Positions 50,641 to 59,095 of a DNA stretch of 64,000 nt are shown here, one piece after another. Each line of letters opens with the position of its first letter. Within the stretch, counting starts at the first letter, position 1. The position numbers and the translations under genes are program-made. Source of the DNA: Streptomyces sp. NBC_01016 (GTDB lineage: Bacteria; Actinomycetota; Actinomycetes; Streptomycetales; Streptomycetaceae); NCBI RefSeq assembly GCF_026341035.1, contig NZ_JAPEOQ010000001.1, positions 2,232,001 to 2,296,000 of the forward strand, in the 5' to 3' direction. The notes under the pieces are model-generated. The model was not told the origin of the DNA and ran no database searches. It saw only the letters and a program-made list of their open reading frames with translations.

Positions 50641-50684
50641 AGGGCCGCGGAACCCCACCCGGGATCCGCGGCCCTTCTGTTTTC
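50641..50684 (+). terminator. leader attenuator (intrinsic terminator) upstream of wblC
   Basis: A perfect 11-bp GC-rich stem (50641-50651 with 50665-50675) followed by TCTGTTTTCCC, a rare U-rich tail for this genome. CCTGAA inside the leader ORF (50593-50598) can pair with TTCAGG (50638-50643), overlapping the left arm, a possible antiterminator. Confidence 0.75.
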
Positions 50685-50804
50685 CCGGAAGATCCAGCGA
50701 TCTTCCGAGGAACCAGAGAAACAGGGGCCTCGGGACAAGAAAAGAACCCGGTACCACCGCCACCCGGCCCACCGGCCGGACGACCAGACGAGGAAAAAGA
50801 CACC

Positions 50805-51173
50805 GTGCAACTCGAAGCGCACGCCCCGTCCGTACCGCCTTCAGACCCTCTTTCCCAGCCCGTGTCCACGGAGGACTCCACCTTGAACCCGCTGACCGCG
50901 CTCACCGCGCTCGACGACGCCATCGAGAACCTCGACGTGCCCGTCCCCTGCCGTGCCTACGACCCCGAGGTCTTCTTCGCGGAGTCGCCGGCGGACGTCG
51001 AGTACGCCAAGTCCCTCTGCCGTACCTGCCCGCTGATGGAGGCCTGCCTCGCCGGCGCCAAGGAGCGGCGTGAGCCCTGGGGCGTCTGGGGCGGCGAGCT
51101 GTTCGTCCAGGGCGTTGTCGTTGCCCGGAAGCGGCCGCGTGGCCGCCCGCGCAAGAACCCGGTCGTGGCATGA
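50805..51173 (+). CDS. wblC: WhiB family redox-responsive regulator WblC (WhiB7)
   Basis: A 122-aa WhiB-type transcription factor. Four cluster cysteines (C49, C72, C75, C81), the GVWGG turn after EP (93-97) and the C-terminal AT-hook RGRPRKN (112-118) are all characteristic of WhiB7/WblC, the master activator of intrinsic resistance to ribosome-targeting antibiotics. It acts with the principal sigma factor at AT-rich promoters. GTG 50805 has GAGGA ten bases upstream. The long leader, its own AT-rich promoter and the downstream ATGA-coupled gene are described separately. Corresponds to S. coelicolor SCO5190 (from memory). Confidence 0.95.
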   Translation: MQLEAHAPSVPPSDPLSQPVSTEDSTLNPLTALTALDDAIENLDVPVPCRAYDPEVFFAESPADVEYAKSLCRTCPLMEACLAGAKERREPWGVWGGELFVQGVVVARKRPRGRPRKNPVVA

Positions 51174-51493
51174 ACACCCCCGGAACGATCGATCGCCCCC
51201 TGACGCACGACCCCAAGAAGCAGGCCCCGATGAAGCCGTCCACGAGCGAGCCCGCAGGTTCCGCAATCCCAGACTTCACCACCCCCGGCGCGCACGAGTC
51301 GCGCCAGAACAGGACCCGTCAGATGCAACTCATCCCAGAAGCCCTGGCTCGTGCGCATATGCACGAGCAGCTGCGGGTGGCCGAGAGCGAACGCCGGGCC
51401 GTGCGCCTGGCCACCGCCCGCCGGATGCAGCGCCGTGCCGAGCGCGCTTCGCTGCGCGCCCGGCGTGCGCTCGCCATGGCCGTCATGCAGTAA
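51170..51493 (+). CDS. basic hypothetical protein coupled to wblC
   Basis: A 107-aa protein whose ATG overlaps the wblC stop by ATGA. The C-terminal half is an amphipathic helix very rich in Arg and Ala (RLATARRMQRRAERASLRAR); no cysteines or membrane helix. An internal ATG 51322 (MQLIPEALARAHMHEQ) could be the true start of the conserved part. Function unknown. Co-translation with wblC suggests involvement in, or induction with, the antibiotic-stress response. Confidence 0.7.
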   Translation: MNTPGTIDRPLTHDPKKQAPMKPSTSEPAGSAIPDFTTPGAHESRQNRTRQMQLIPEALARAHMHEQLRVAESERRAVRLATARRMQRRAERASLRARRALAMAVMQ

Positions 51494-51634
51494 CCAACTG
51501 AAACCGTCGACATCAGCTTCGTCGGCAGGAGCCGCGACAGAGCGGCTGCTTCCTCGGGGGCCGGTCCCAAGCGGACCGGCCCCCGAGGCGTGTGGCGCCC
51601 GGCGCTCATCGGTTCATCGAGTTATCGTCGCCGA

Positions 51635-51838
51635 GTGACGTCTCTTCCTGGCGGGGACTCCGCGCAACAGCCCGACCACCAGGCCCACGCGTGCGCGCGG
51701 TGTGGCACGACAGTCCGGGAACTGCCGCTGACCTGGACGTGTTCCGTCGAGGGCGGCACCCGGCGGTACTTCTGCGACGCCTGCGCCCGAGAGAACATCA
51801 GGGCCATCGAGGGACGGCTCGACTCCGACTGGTGGTGA
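51635..51838 (+). CDS. small zinc-ribbon protein (67 aa)
   Basis: A 67-aa protein with two CxxC knuckles (CARCGT, CDAC) that should bind one zinc ion, resembling a rubredoxin/zinc-ribbon. GTG 51635 has GTTATCGTCGCCGA upstream, not an ideal Shine-Dalgarno. It ends one base before the ABC1-kinase gene begins on the other strand. Possibly equivalent to mycobacterial Rv3196A-type small proteins; role unknown. Confidence 0.75.
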   Translation: MTSLPGGDSAQQPDHQAHACARCGTTVRELPLTWTCSVEGGTRRYFCDACARENIRAIEGRLDSDWW

Positions 51839-53203
51839 TCAGGCCTCCGCCGCCGGCCGGTCCTCGATCTCCGCCGCGTCCTCGGTGGCAAAGCCCGGCA
51901 CCCAGGCCTCCAGTTCGTCCCGCAGCCGCACGGTGGCCCCGAGCTGGCACAGCACCCCGATCGTGCTGAGCGTCACCCGATGTATCAGCAGATACGACGG
52001 CGGCAGGTTGAGCTGCTTGCCCAGTTGATGGGCGGGGGAGCGGGGGTCGGCTATCCGGGCCGCCTGATGGCGCATCCAGGAGCGGGTGAACGTGAAGGCG
52101 TCGACGCGGGCCGACTCGATGATCGGCAGCAAGTAGTCGAGCACCGCGTCCGGTTCGAGCTCGATCGACTCCTTGACGAAGCCCTCCTCGCAGAGCAGCT
52201 CGTAGACCCCTTCCGCTTCGCCGTCGAGCGTCCTGCGCAGGGAGGCACCGATCGGCTCGGGCAGGCCGCCGGGCAGTCGATCGACCGTGCCGAAGTCGAG
52301 GACGCCGAGGCGCCAGCCGCCCTTCTCGTCCGGCAGCAGCCGGAAGTTGCCCGGATGGGGATCCGCGTGCAGCAGGCCCGTGCGCGCGGGCCCCGAGAAC
52401 AGAAAGCGGGCCAGTAGCTGACCTGCGCGATCGCGCTCCTCCTCGCTGCCGTTGTCGATGATCTCGGCGAGCGGTGTCCCGTCGATCCACTCCGTCACCA
52501 GCACCTGCTCGCACTGGTGCACCACCTGCGGCACCACGACATCGGGGTCGTCGGCGAACTCTTCCGCGTGTGTCTGCTGGGCACGCGCCTCCAGCGCGTA
52601 GTCCAGTTCCTCGGAGACCCGGTCGCGCAACTCGGTGATGAGTGGCTTGATGTCCATGCCCGGGATCAGCGGGCCCAACAGGCGTGCGAAGCGGCTCAGT
52701 TGGCCGAGGTCCGACAGCAGGGCCTCGCCCGCGCCCGGGTACTGCACCTTCACGGCGACCTCGCGACCGTCGTGCCACACGGCGCGATGCACCTGTCCGA
52801 TCGACGCGGCGGCCGAGGGTTTGTCCTCGAACTCGAGGAACAGCTCGCGCCATTGCTCGCCGAGCCGCTCGTCGAGAACCGCGTGCACGGTGCGGGTCGG
52901 CATCGGAGGCGCGGCCTCCTGAAGCTTCGTCAGGGCGGCGCGGTACGGGCCCGCGACGTCCTCCGGCAGGGCGGACTCGAAGACGGACAGCGCCTGCCCG
53001 AACTTCATGGCCCCGCCCTTGAGTTCACCGAGCACCTTGAACAGCTGATCCGCCGTGCGCTGCTGCAGTTCCCGCCCGACGATCTCGGCGGACTTGCCGC
53101 CGATGCGTCTGCCGATGCCCCAGGTCGCGCGACCCGCGAAGCCGATCGGCAGTGCTGCCAGCTTGGCGGTACGGGTAACCGCCTTCCGGGGAAGATCAGA
53201 CAT
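51839..53203 (-). CDS. ABC1/UbiB-family atypical kinase
   Basis: A 454-aa ABC1 kinase-like protein (AarF/UbiB/COQ8 family). Family features: ELKGGAMKFGQALS (KxGQ), AASIGQVHRAVWHDGREVAVKVQYPG, LVTEWIDGTPL, LHADPHPGNF and LDFGTVDRLP (HxDxxxxN and DFG equivalents). In this family an atypical ATPase supports quinone or isoprenoid lipid synthesis; the mycobacterial counterpart is Rv3197. ATG 53203 has GGAGGGG seven bases upstream and begins the conserved SDLPRKAVTRTAKL segment. Confidence 0.92.
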   Translation of the reverse strand: MSDLPRKAVTRTAKLAALPIGFAGRATWGIGRRIGGKSAEIVGRELQQRTADQLFKVLGELKGGAMKFGQALSVFESALPEDVAGPYRAALTKLQEAAPPMPTRTVHAVLDERLGEQWRELFLEFEDKPSAAASIGQVHRAVWHDGREVAVKVQYPGAGEALLSDLGQLSRFARLLGPLIPGMDIKPLITELRDRVSEELDYALEARAQQTHAEEFADDPDVVVPQVVHQCEQVLVTEWIDGTPLAEIIDNGSEEERDRAGQLLARFLFSGPARTGLLHADPHPGNFRLLPDEKGGWRLGVLDFGTVDRLPGGLPEPIGASLRRTLDGEAEGVYELLCEEGFVKESIELEPDAVLDYLLPIIESARVDAFTFTRSWMRHQAARIADPRSPAHQLGKQLNLPPSYLLIHRVTLSTIGVLCQLGATVRLRDELEAWVPGFATEDAAEIEDRPAAEA

Positions 53204-53270
53204 ACACCCCTCCAAATGCCGAACAGCCATGCCGCGCATGCCCGGGTGCCGTGGTGCCGACAGCCATTGC

Positions 53271-54437
53271 CTACCCCGCCATTGTGTCGTGCGGCTCTTC
53301 TTCCACGGAGACCTCCTGCCCGTTACCTCTCTCACCCGCACCGCACGGGCACTGTGGATGTGGCCACACCGGTCGGGCGTGCCAGTCCAGGCCCGGCGCG
53401 GCCGCCTCCCAGCGTGCCCCCGTGCTCGACGGCAACTCCCCGTCGAGGAAGGTCAGTCCATGGGCCGCGGCGAGTCCCGCGACGGCGATGGCAAGGCCCA
53501 GGTCGCAGGCCTGCACCTGACGACCGGCCGGCCCCGAACTCCACTGGGCGAGCAGCCGGGGCCAGGTCGGATCGCGGTCCGTGCGCCCGAGGAGCAGGCA
53601 GTGCGCGCAGCCAGTCCCGCCGGGCAGCACCAGCGGCCCGACCACACCGGTGGCCTCGACGACGCCCGCGTACAGGTGGGGAATTCCGGTCTCCAGCAGG
53701 TCCTCGACGGCGGCCGGGTCGGGGGAGTGGACCGCGAGTCCGTCACGCGGAGCAATGATCACGAGGGAGAGCGGGGGCACTTCGGGATCCGGCTCCGAGA
53801 GGCGCTCGGGGGCCGACCTGCGCCGGTCGGGGCGCGGCGGCCTGGCCGGCGCCATCGAGCGCACCACCCGCCGTGCGGACACGTCCCGGCGCTCGCCCGT
53901 CGCCTCCACCGGATGCCCGCCCGGTGCCACGTCCCAGGGTTCGACGCATCCGCCGTCCCGCACGTCCACATGGCCGACACCCGCGGACGCGAGCACCGAG
54001 GCGATCACCGTGCCCACCCGTCCGGCGCCTCTTACCTGGACCCGCATCGCGCGCCGGGCGGTCAACTTCAGTATCGCTTCGGCCGGTTCCGATGTCGTGA
54101 CGGTCAGGGCGGCATGGTCGGGGCGGAGCCGATCCATTGCGCGCGTCTGTTTGCGCAGTTCCGCGCCGGGCCTGCCGCCGCCGGTCGCGTCGTCGACGAG
54201 TCCCGCTCCGCTCAGCCGCTCCAGGAGCGCGTCCACATGCCCGTCCGGAAGGCCCATTCTCTGGGCCTCCTCCCGCAGGAGCGGGACCCCGCGGGTGCCG
54301 TCGATCAGTGTCAGGAAGCTGCCGGTGGCCGTGTCGACCGGGCCGAGTACGACCGCATGAGCCGGCGTGAGCCCGAACTGCACCGTGTTCAGGTCGTGCC
54401 AGCCGCGCCGCAGGGCCGGCTTCAGGATCGGATGCAT
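53271..54437 (-). CDS. ThiF/TOMM-type adenylation-domain protein (ATP-binding)
   Basis: A 388-aa protein with the Rossmann motif RGAGRVGTVIASVLASAG, DVRDGGCVEPWD, a cysteine pair CAHC near residue 285 and a C-terminal CPC. This resembles the ThiF/E1-like protein of Rv3196 and precursor-binding proteins of TOMM pathways. The N-terminal 100 residues form a winged-helix-like module. No precursor peptide or YcaO gene is nearby. Start ATG 54437 (HPILKPALRR) fits the conserved N-terminus. Probably a housekeeping conserved actinobacterial gene rather than a RiPP gene. Confidence 0.8.
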   Translation of the reverse strand: MHPILKPALRRGWHDLNTVQFGLTPAHAVVLGPVDTATGSFLTLIDGTRGVPLLREEAQRMGLPDGHVDALLERLSGAGLVDDATGGGRPGAELRKQTRAMDRLRPDHAALTVTTSEPAEAILKLTARRAMRVQVRGAGRVGTVIASVLASAGVGHVDVRDGGCVEPWDVAPGGHPVEATGERRDVSARRVVRSMAPARPPRPDRRRSAPERLSEPDPEVPPLSLVIIAPRDGLAVHSPDPAAVEDLLETGIPHLYAGVVEATGVVGPLVLPGGTGCAHCLLLGRTDRDPTWPRLLAQWSSGPAGRQVQACDLGLAIAVAGLAAAHGLTFLDGELPSSTGARWEAAAPGLDWHARPVWPHPQCPCGAGERGNGQEVSVEEEPHDTMAG

Positions 54438-54632
54438 GGCTGTCCCCCGTACTGTGCCGACGGCCTCGTTCCCGTCGATCGACCGCCAGCATGCCCGGAC
54501 GGCCGGAGTCGTGCGGAAAGTTGTCCACAGGCTGTGGGTGATAGTCGTACTAATCGAGAGGCGGATCGCGGGGCCGCACCGAAGACTTCCGGAGGCGGGA
54601 CTTCCGCCCGGTCCAGCGGGTAACGTCGGGGC

Positions 54633-55229
54633 GTGTCCGCCGACCCACTGCACCGTGCCACGAACACAGCGCGCAGCACGACCAGCCCGCCCTCTGGCGG
54701 CCTGGGGGCGAGCGCGGTCGAGGTGCGCAGGAGCTCCCGGCGTCGCAGAACTGTCTCCGCGTACCGCGAGGGCGATCGCACCGTGGTGCTCATCCCGGCG
54801 CGCATGTCGGAGGCCGAGGAGAAGCGCTGGGTGGGCGTCATGCTCGACAAGCTCGCCGCGCAGGAGAGCAAGCGAGTGCTCGGCGACACCGAGCTGGCGG
54901 ACCGCGCCGAGCGCCTGTCGGACCAGTACCTCGACGGGAAGGCCCGCCCCGCTTCGGTGCGGTGGGTCACGAACCAGAACACCCGGTGGGGTTCGTGCAC
55001 TCCTGCGGAAGGCAGCATCCGGCTCTCCCACCGGCTGCAGGGCATGCCCGAGTACGTCGTCGATTACGTACTCATCCATGAGCTCGCGCACCTGCTGGTC
55101 CCCGGCCACGGGCCGCGGTTCTGGAGACTCCTGGAGGCGTATCCGCGCACGGAGCGGGCGCGGGGATATCTCGAAGGAGTGGTCGCGGCCGACCGGCTCC
55201 CGCATCTGCCTGCCACGCGCGGCGACTGA
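54633..55229 (+). CDS. YgjP/SprT-like metallopeptidase
   Basis: A 198-aa zinc-metallopeptidase-like protein (DUF45/WLM family). The motif LIHELAHLLVPGHG with the conserved RWVTNQNTRWGSC ahead is characteristic; the third ligand is in the following FWRLLEAY region. YgjP-type proteins are intracellular and of uncertain function. GTG 54633. Next to the ThiF-like gene in the divergent direction. Confidence 0.88.
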   Translation: MSADPLHRATNTARSTTSPPSGGLGASAVEVRRSSRRRRTVSAYREGDRTVVLIPARMSEAEEKRWVGVMLDKLAAQESKRVLGDTELADRAERLSDQYLDGKARPASVRWVTNQNTRWGSCTPAEGSIRLSHRLQGMPEYVVDYVLIHELAHLLVPGHGPRFWRLLEAYPRTERARGYLEGVVAADRLPHLPATRGD

Positions 55230-55343
55230 TCGTCCTTCAGCGCGCCTTCTGTACCAGGGGTGTACCGACTTCTCCCACTGTCGGTGTTTGCGGATAGCCT
55301 GGCGCGACGCAATCACCATCGGGATGGGGGACGGTCGTTACGC

Positions 55344-57050
55344 ATGGCCAGGGAATTCCAACGCGGCCACAAGGCCAAGATCAGTGACCTCACCGCTGGC
55401 ACGGATCTGTACGTGGGTGTACAGATCACCGGCCCCGGACTGAGCTTCGACATCAGCTGCTTCGGCCTCGACGCCGACGAGCGGTTGTCCGACGACCGGT
55501 ACTTCGTCTTCTTCAACCAGCCGAAAACGCCCGAGGAATCCGTCCAACTGCTCGGCGCACAGGCCGGTGACACGGAGTCCTTCCGCGTCACACTCGAGAA
55601 GATCCCCGCGAACATCCAAAAGCTTTCGTTCACCGCGACCATCGACGGTGCCGGGCAGATGTCGCAGGTCGCTCCCGGATACATCCGTATCGTCGCCGGT
55701 GGTGAGGAAGTCGCGCGGTATTCCTTCCAGGGTGGTGAGTTCTCCACCGAGCGTGCGGTGATGCTGGGCGATTTCTATCTGAAGGACGTGTGGCGGTTCG
55801 CCGCTGTCGGGCAGGGCTTCGACGGGGGCCTGGACGCGCTGCTGAAGAACTTCGGTGGCGAGGTCGCGGAGGAGGAGCCCGCTGCCGCGCCAGAGCAGTC
55901 CGCGGCCCCCAGCTTCGCGCCTCCCGCCCAGGCCGCCGCACCGCCGTCCTTCGCGGCCCCCGCAGCGCCTGCTCCGGCACCCGCGCCTGCCCCGCCCGCA
56001 CCCGCTCCGGCGCCCGAGCCGATGCCGCAGAACACCGCCCCGGCGGCACCCACGCCCCCGCCGGCCCCCGCGCCTTCGGTGCACGCGGCGCCCACCATCG
56101 CCGCCCCGCTCGCCACACCGCCCGGCACGGTCCCGCCGCCCCCGGCGCCGACCGCTCCGAACCCGTACGGCCAGCAGCCGCCCCAGCAGCCGCAGTTCGG
56201 CCAGGTCCCCGGCCAGGGCGGCGCAACCCTGCCGCCCGGCTACGGCCAGCAGCCCCAGACTCCGCCCGCTCCGCAGGGCTTCGGGCAGCAGCCCCAGACG
56301 CCCCCTGCTCAGCACGTCTTCGGCCAGCCCCCGGCCGCTCCCTCCCCGCAGGGTGCGCCGCAGGGCATCCCGCAGCAGGCCGCCGCGCCGGGCGTGGCCG
56401 CCGCCCTGGAGAAGTTCCGCGAGGCTCCGACGGGGCAGCGCTGGACGCTCCAGAACAAGAAGCTGATCCGGGTCGACCTCGGAGCCGGTGGCGACCAGCC
56501 CGTCCTCGCCCGTCAGGGCAGCATGGTGCTCTACCAGGGCAAGGTCGAATTCAGCTACAAGGGCGCCGGGTTCGCGGGCCGCATCGTGGGCAACGCCACC
56601 GGCCAGGAGATGCAGCTGATGCGCTGCTCCGGCCGTGGCCAGGTCTTCTTCGCGGAAGAGGCCACCCACGTGCACCCCATCGAGCTCCAGGGCGACGCGA
56701 TCTGCGTCTCCGCGGAGAACGTCCTCGCGTTCGACGAGAGCCTGCAGCACGAAGTCCGCAGGATCGAAGGGCACGGCATCCCCGGAGGGGCCCTGTTCGT
56801 GCTCCAGTTCCAGGGCACGGGAACGGTCGTCGTGAAGACCCACGGCACGCCCGTCGTGCTGCCGGTCACGCCCACCACGTTCGCCGACTCCAACGCCGTC
56901 GTGGCCTGGTCCGCGGCCTCGCAGGCGATCGTCTCCAACCAGGTCCGCATGCGCCGCAACGCCTATCCGGGCGACAGCGGCGAAGGCGTCAACCTGCAGT
57001 TCCGGGGCGCACCCGGCAACTTCATCGTCGTCCAGCCGTACGAGGTCTGA
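55344..57050 (+). CDS. TerD domain-AIM24 domain fusion protein
   Basis: A 568-aa fusion. Residues about 1-170 are a TerD domain with DISCFGLDADERLSDDRYF (Ca2+-binding Asp-rich loop) and YIRIVAGGEEVARYSF. Residues 175-350 are a Pro/Ala/Gln-rich linker with FGQQPQTPPA repeats. Residues about 355-568 are an AIM24 beta-helix domain, ending QPYEV. TerD-type proteins appear in tellurite/stress clusters; AIM24 proteins are unknown. ATG 55344 is the conserved start (AREFQRGHKAKI). Two further AIM24 genes follow at 11- and 18-base spacing, an evident operon. Confidence 0.9.
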   Translation: MAREFQRGHKAKISDLTAGTDLYVGVQITGPGLSFDISCFGLDADERLSDDRYFVFFNQPKTPEESVQLLGAQAGDTESFRVTLEKIPANIQKLSFTATIDGAGQMSQVAPGYIRIVAGGEEVARYSFQGGEFSTERAVMLGDFYLKDVWRFAAVGQGFDGGLDALLKNFGGEVAEEEPAAAPEQSAAPSFAPPAQAAAPPSFAAPAAPAPAPAPAPPAPAPAPEPMPQNTAPAAPTPPPAPAPSVHAAPTIAAPLATPPGTVPPPPAPTAPNPYGQQPPQQPQFGQVPGQGGATLPPGYGQQPQTPPAPQGFGQQPQTPPAQHVFGQPPAAPSPQGAPQGIPQQAAAPGVAAALEKFREAPTGQRWTLQNKKLIRVDLGAGGDQPVLARQGSMVLYQGKVEFSYKGAGFAGRIVGNATGQEMQLMRCSGRGQVFFAEEATHVHPIELQGDAICVSAENVLAFDESLQHEVRRIEGHGIPGGALFVLQFQGTGTVVVKTHGTPVVLPVTPTTFADSNAVVAWSAASQAIVSNQVRMRRNAYPGDSGEGVNLQFRGAPGNFIVVQPYEV

Positions 57051-57061
57051 GGGAGCCCGTC

Positions 57062-57742
57062 ATGAACCAGCCGCTCGCGGGCTTCGCCCCGACCCCGGTA
57101 GCCGCCCGCATGGAGAACCACGGCAGCAACATGCTGAAGGTCGCCATGCAGACCGGAAACGACCTCTTCGCGCGCGTGGGCTCGATGGTCGCCTACGAAG
57201 GCTTCGTCCAGTACGAGCCCAACCCGCCCGCCGTCCGCCAGATCGCCCGTGACTGGATGACCGGTGAGGGCGCGCCTCTTATGAAGTGCTCCGGTGACGG
57301 CCTGCTCTACCTCGCCGACTACGGCGCGGACGTCGTCGTCATCAACCTCGGTGGCGAGTCGATCTCCGTCAACGGCACCAACCTCCTCGCCTTCGACGCG
57401 CACCTCCAGTGGGGCGTCGAGCGGGTGAAGGGCCTCGCCAAGTTCACCGGGCAGGGCCTGTGGAACATCACGGTCAGCGGGCAGGGGCACGTCGCCCTGA
57501 CCTCGCGCGGCACCCCCATCGTGGTCGACTGCGGCCGCGGCGAGGACGAGACCTACGTGGACCCCGACGCGCTCATCGCCTGGTCGCCGAGCCTGAAGGT
57601 GAAGGGCAAGCGCAGCTTCAGGGCCGGCTCGCTCATCGGGCGCGGCAGTGGCGAGGCCTACCAGATGGGCTTCTCCGGGGAAGGCATCGTCGTCGTACAG
57701 CCCAGTGAGGACAGCACCGACCGCCTCCGAGTCCGGGGCTGA
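57062..57742 (+). CDS. AIM24 family protein
   Basis: A 226-aa AIM24 beta-helix protein (KVAMQTGNDLFARVGSMVAY, LLYLADYGADVVVINLGG, IAWSPSLKVKGKR), 11 bases after the TerD-AIM24 fusion. No signal peptide. Domain spans the whole protein. Confidence 0.9.
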   Translation: MNQPLAGFAPTPVAARMENHGSNMLKVAMQTGNDLFARVGSMVAYEGFVQYEPNPPAVRQIARDWMTGEGAPLMKCSGDGLLYLADYGADVVVINLGGESISVNGTNLLAFDAHLQWGVERVKGLAKFTGQGLWNITVSGQGHVALTSRGTPIVVDCGRGEDETYVDPDALIAWSPSLKVKGKRSFRAGSLIGRGSGEAYQMGFSGEGIVVVQPSEDSTDRLRVRG

Positions 57743-57760
57743 GGGGGAGCGAAGAACACC

Positions 57761-58516
57761 ATGCAGAGTCCGCTTTTCGCGCACACCGAGCAGCAGTCCC
57801 AGGAGCGCTACACGGTGCAGAACCCGCAGATGCTGCGGGTCGCCCTGGAAGGTCACGACGACATCCTCGCCCGCAAGGGCGCGATGGTCGCCTACCAGGG
57901 GCTGATGGAGTTCGACGGTGAGTACCAGACGTCCGGACAGCAGCGCGCCCGCGCGCACACCGGTGAGGGCCTCAGCCTGATGCGCTGCCACGGGCAGGGC
58001 ACCGTCTACCTGGCGAACCTCGCCCAGTACATCCACGTAGTGGATGTCGAGCAGGACGGTCTGACCGTCGACAGCAGCTACGTGCTGGCGATGGACTCCT
58101 CGCTGCACCACGAAGTCGTCGCCGTGGACAGCCAGTTCGGGATCTCCGGCTCCGGCAAGTACCAGCTCAACATCACCGGGCACGGCAAGGTCGCGCTGAT
58201 GACGTCCGGCCAGCCGCTGATGCTCCAGGTCACGCCCGACCGGTACGTCAATGCCGACGCGGACGCCATCGTCGCCTGGTCCACCGGGCTCCGGGTGCAG
58301 ATGCAGGCGCAGACGCATTCGTCCGGCGTCTGGCGGCGCCGGGGCAACACCGGCGAGGGCTGGGAGCTCAGCTTCATGGGCAGCGGTTACGCGCTCGTCC
58401 AGCCCAGCGAGCTGCTGCCGCCGCAGCACGCGGCGACCGGCGGGGGCCTCGCCGCGCAGTACGGCATGGGGCAGCAGGGCGCCCGTGGCCAGAACCAGGG
58501 GAACGTCTGGAGCTAG
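57761..58516 (+). CDS. AIM24 family protein
   Basis: A 251-aa AIM24 protein (RVALEGHDDILARKGAMVAY, VYLANLAQYIHVVDVEQDG, IVAWSTGLRVQMQAQ) with a Gly/Gln-rich C-terminal tail. Third gene of the operon, 18 bases after the second. Ends just before a 42-bp perfect palindrome. Confidence 0.9.
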   Translation: MQSPLFAHTEQQSQERYTVQNPQMLRVALEGHDDILARKGAMVAYQGLMEFDGEYQTSGQQRARAHTGEGLSLMRCHGQGTVYLANLAQYIHVVDVEQDGLTVDSSYVLAMDSSLHHEVVAVDSQFGISGSGKYQLNITGHGKVALMTSGQPLMLQVTPDRYVNADADAIVAWSTGLRVQMQAQTHSSGVWRRRGNTGEGWELSFMGSGYALVQPSELLPPQHAATGGGLAAQYGMGQQGARGQNQGNVWS

Positions 58517-58522
58517 GCAGGT

Positions 58523-58564
58523 ATGCGTAAGGGGCGGTCACCATGGTGACCGCCCCTTACGCAT
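58523..58564. terminator. 42-bp perfect palindrome terminator
   Basis: A perfect dyad of 21 bp per arm with no loop, centred at 58543/58544, between the AIM24 operon and the convergent NUDIX gene. Acts presumably as a bidirectional terminator. Confidence 0.85.
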
Positions 58565-58570
58565 GTCCTT

Positions 58571-59095
58571 CTAGAGCCGTGCTCGGGTGGCTTCCACCAG
58601 ACGGACGACAGAGGTGTCGGCGACCTCTGCGACCTCGGAGTACGGGAGCCAGCGCAGGTCCAGGGACTCGTCGCTGATGGCTTCCGTGGCGTCCGCCGGG
58701 GCGAGCGCCGCGTACTGCACGTCCAGGTGCTGGGTGCACGGCCCCGGAATCGGGTGCCGGTCCAGACGGACCGGGCCGCCCTCCAGGAGAGTGAGGCCGG
58801 GGATGCCCGACTCCTCCGTCGCCTCGCGCAGGGCCGCGGCCCGCAGCGTCGGGTCGCCCTGCTCGCAGTGGCCACCCATCTGAAGCCACATCTGCAGCTT
58901 CTTGTGGAGCGTGAGCAGTACGCGCCCGCGCGCGGGGTCGATGACAAGGGCGCTCGCCGTGATGTGCCCCGCGGTGCAGGGCTTCCACAGGCCGTCGGCG
59001 CCGTGCTCCGACAGATGGTCCAGGTAGGCCTGGCGCAGGTCCGGCTGGTCCTCGTAGCTCTTGAGCACGAGGACCGTGTCGTCGTACAGGCTCAC
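58571..59095 (-). CDS. NUDIX hydrolase
   Basis: A 174-aa NUDIX hydrolase with the box GGHCEQGDPTLRAAALREATEESGI. N-terminal helical region (YEDQPDLRQAYLDHLSEHG). GTG 59095 overlaps the DUF2342 stop by GTGA, so it is coupled to that gene. Substrate unknown; could be an ADP-ribose or nucleotide pyrophosphatase. Confidence 0.9.
   Translation of the reverse strand: MSLYDDTVLVLKSYEDQPDLRQAYLDHLSEHGADGLWKPCTAGHITASALVIDPARGRVLLTLHKKLQMWLQMGGHCEQGDPTLRAAALREATEESGIPGLTLLEGGPVRLDRHPIPGPCTQHLDVQYAALAPADATEAISDESLDLRWLPYSEVAEVADTSVVRLVEATRARL

Noticed and set aside
53271..54437. RiPP/TOMM biosynthetic cluster
   Set aside because: No precursor peptide, YcaO or dehydrogenase is nearby, and the gene order is the conserved core order.
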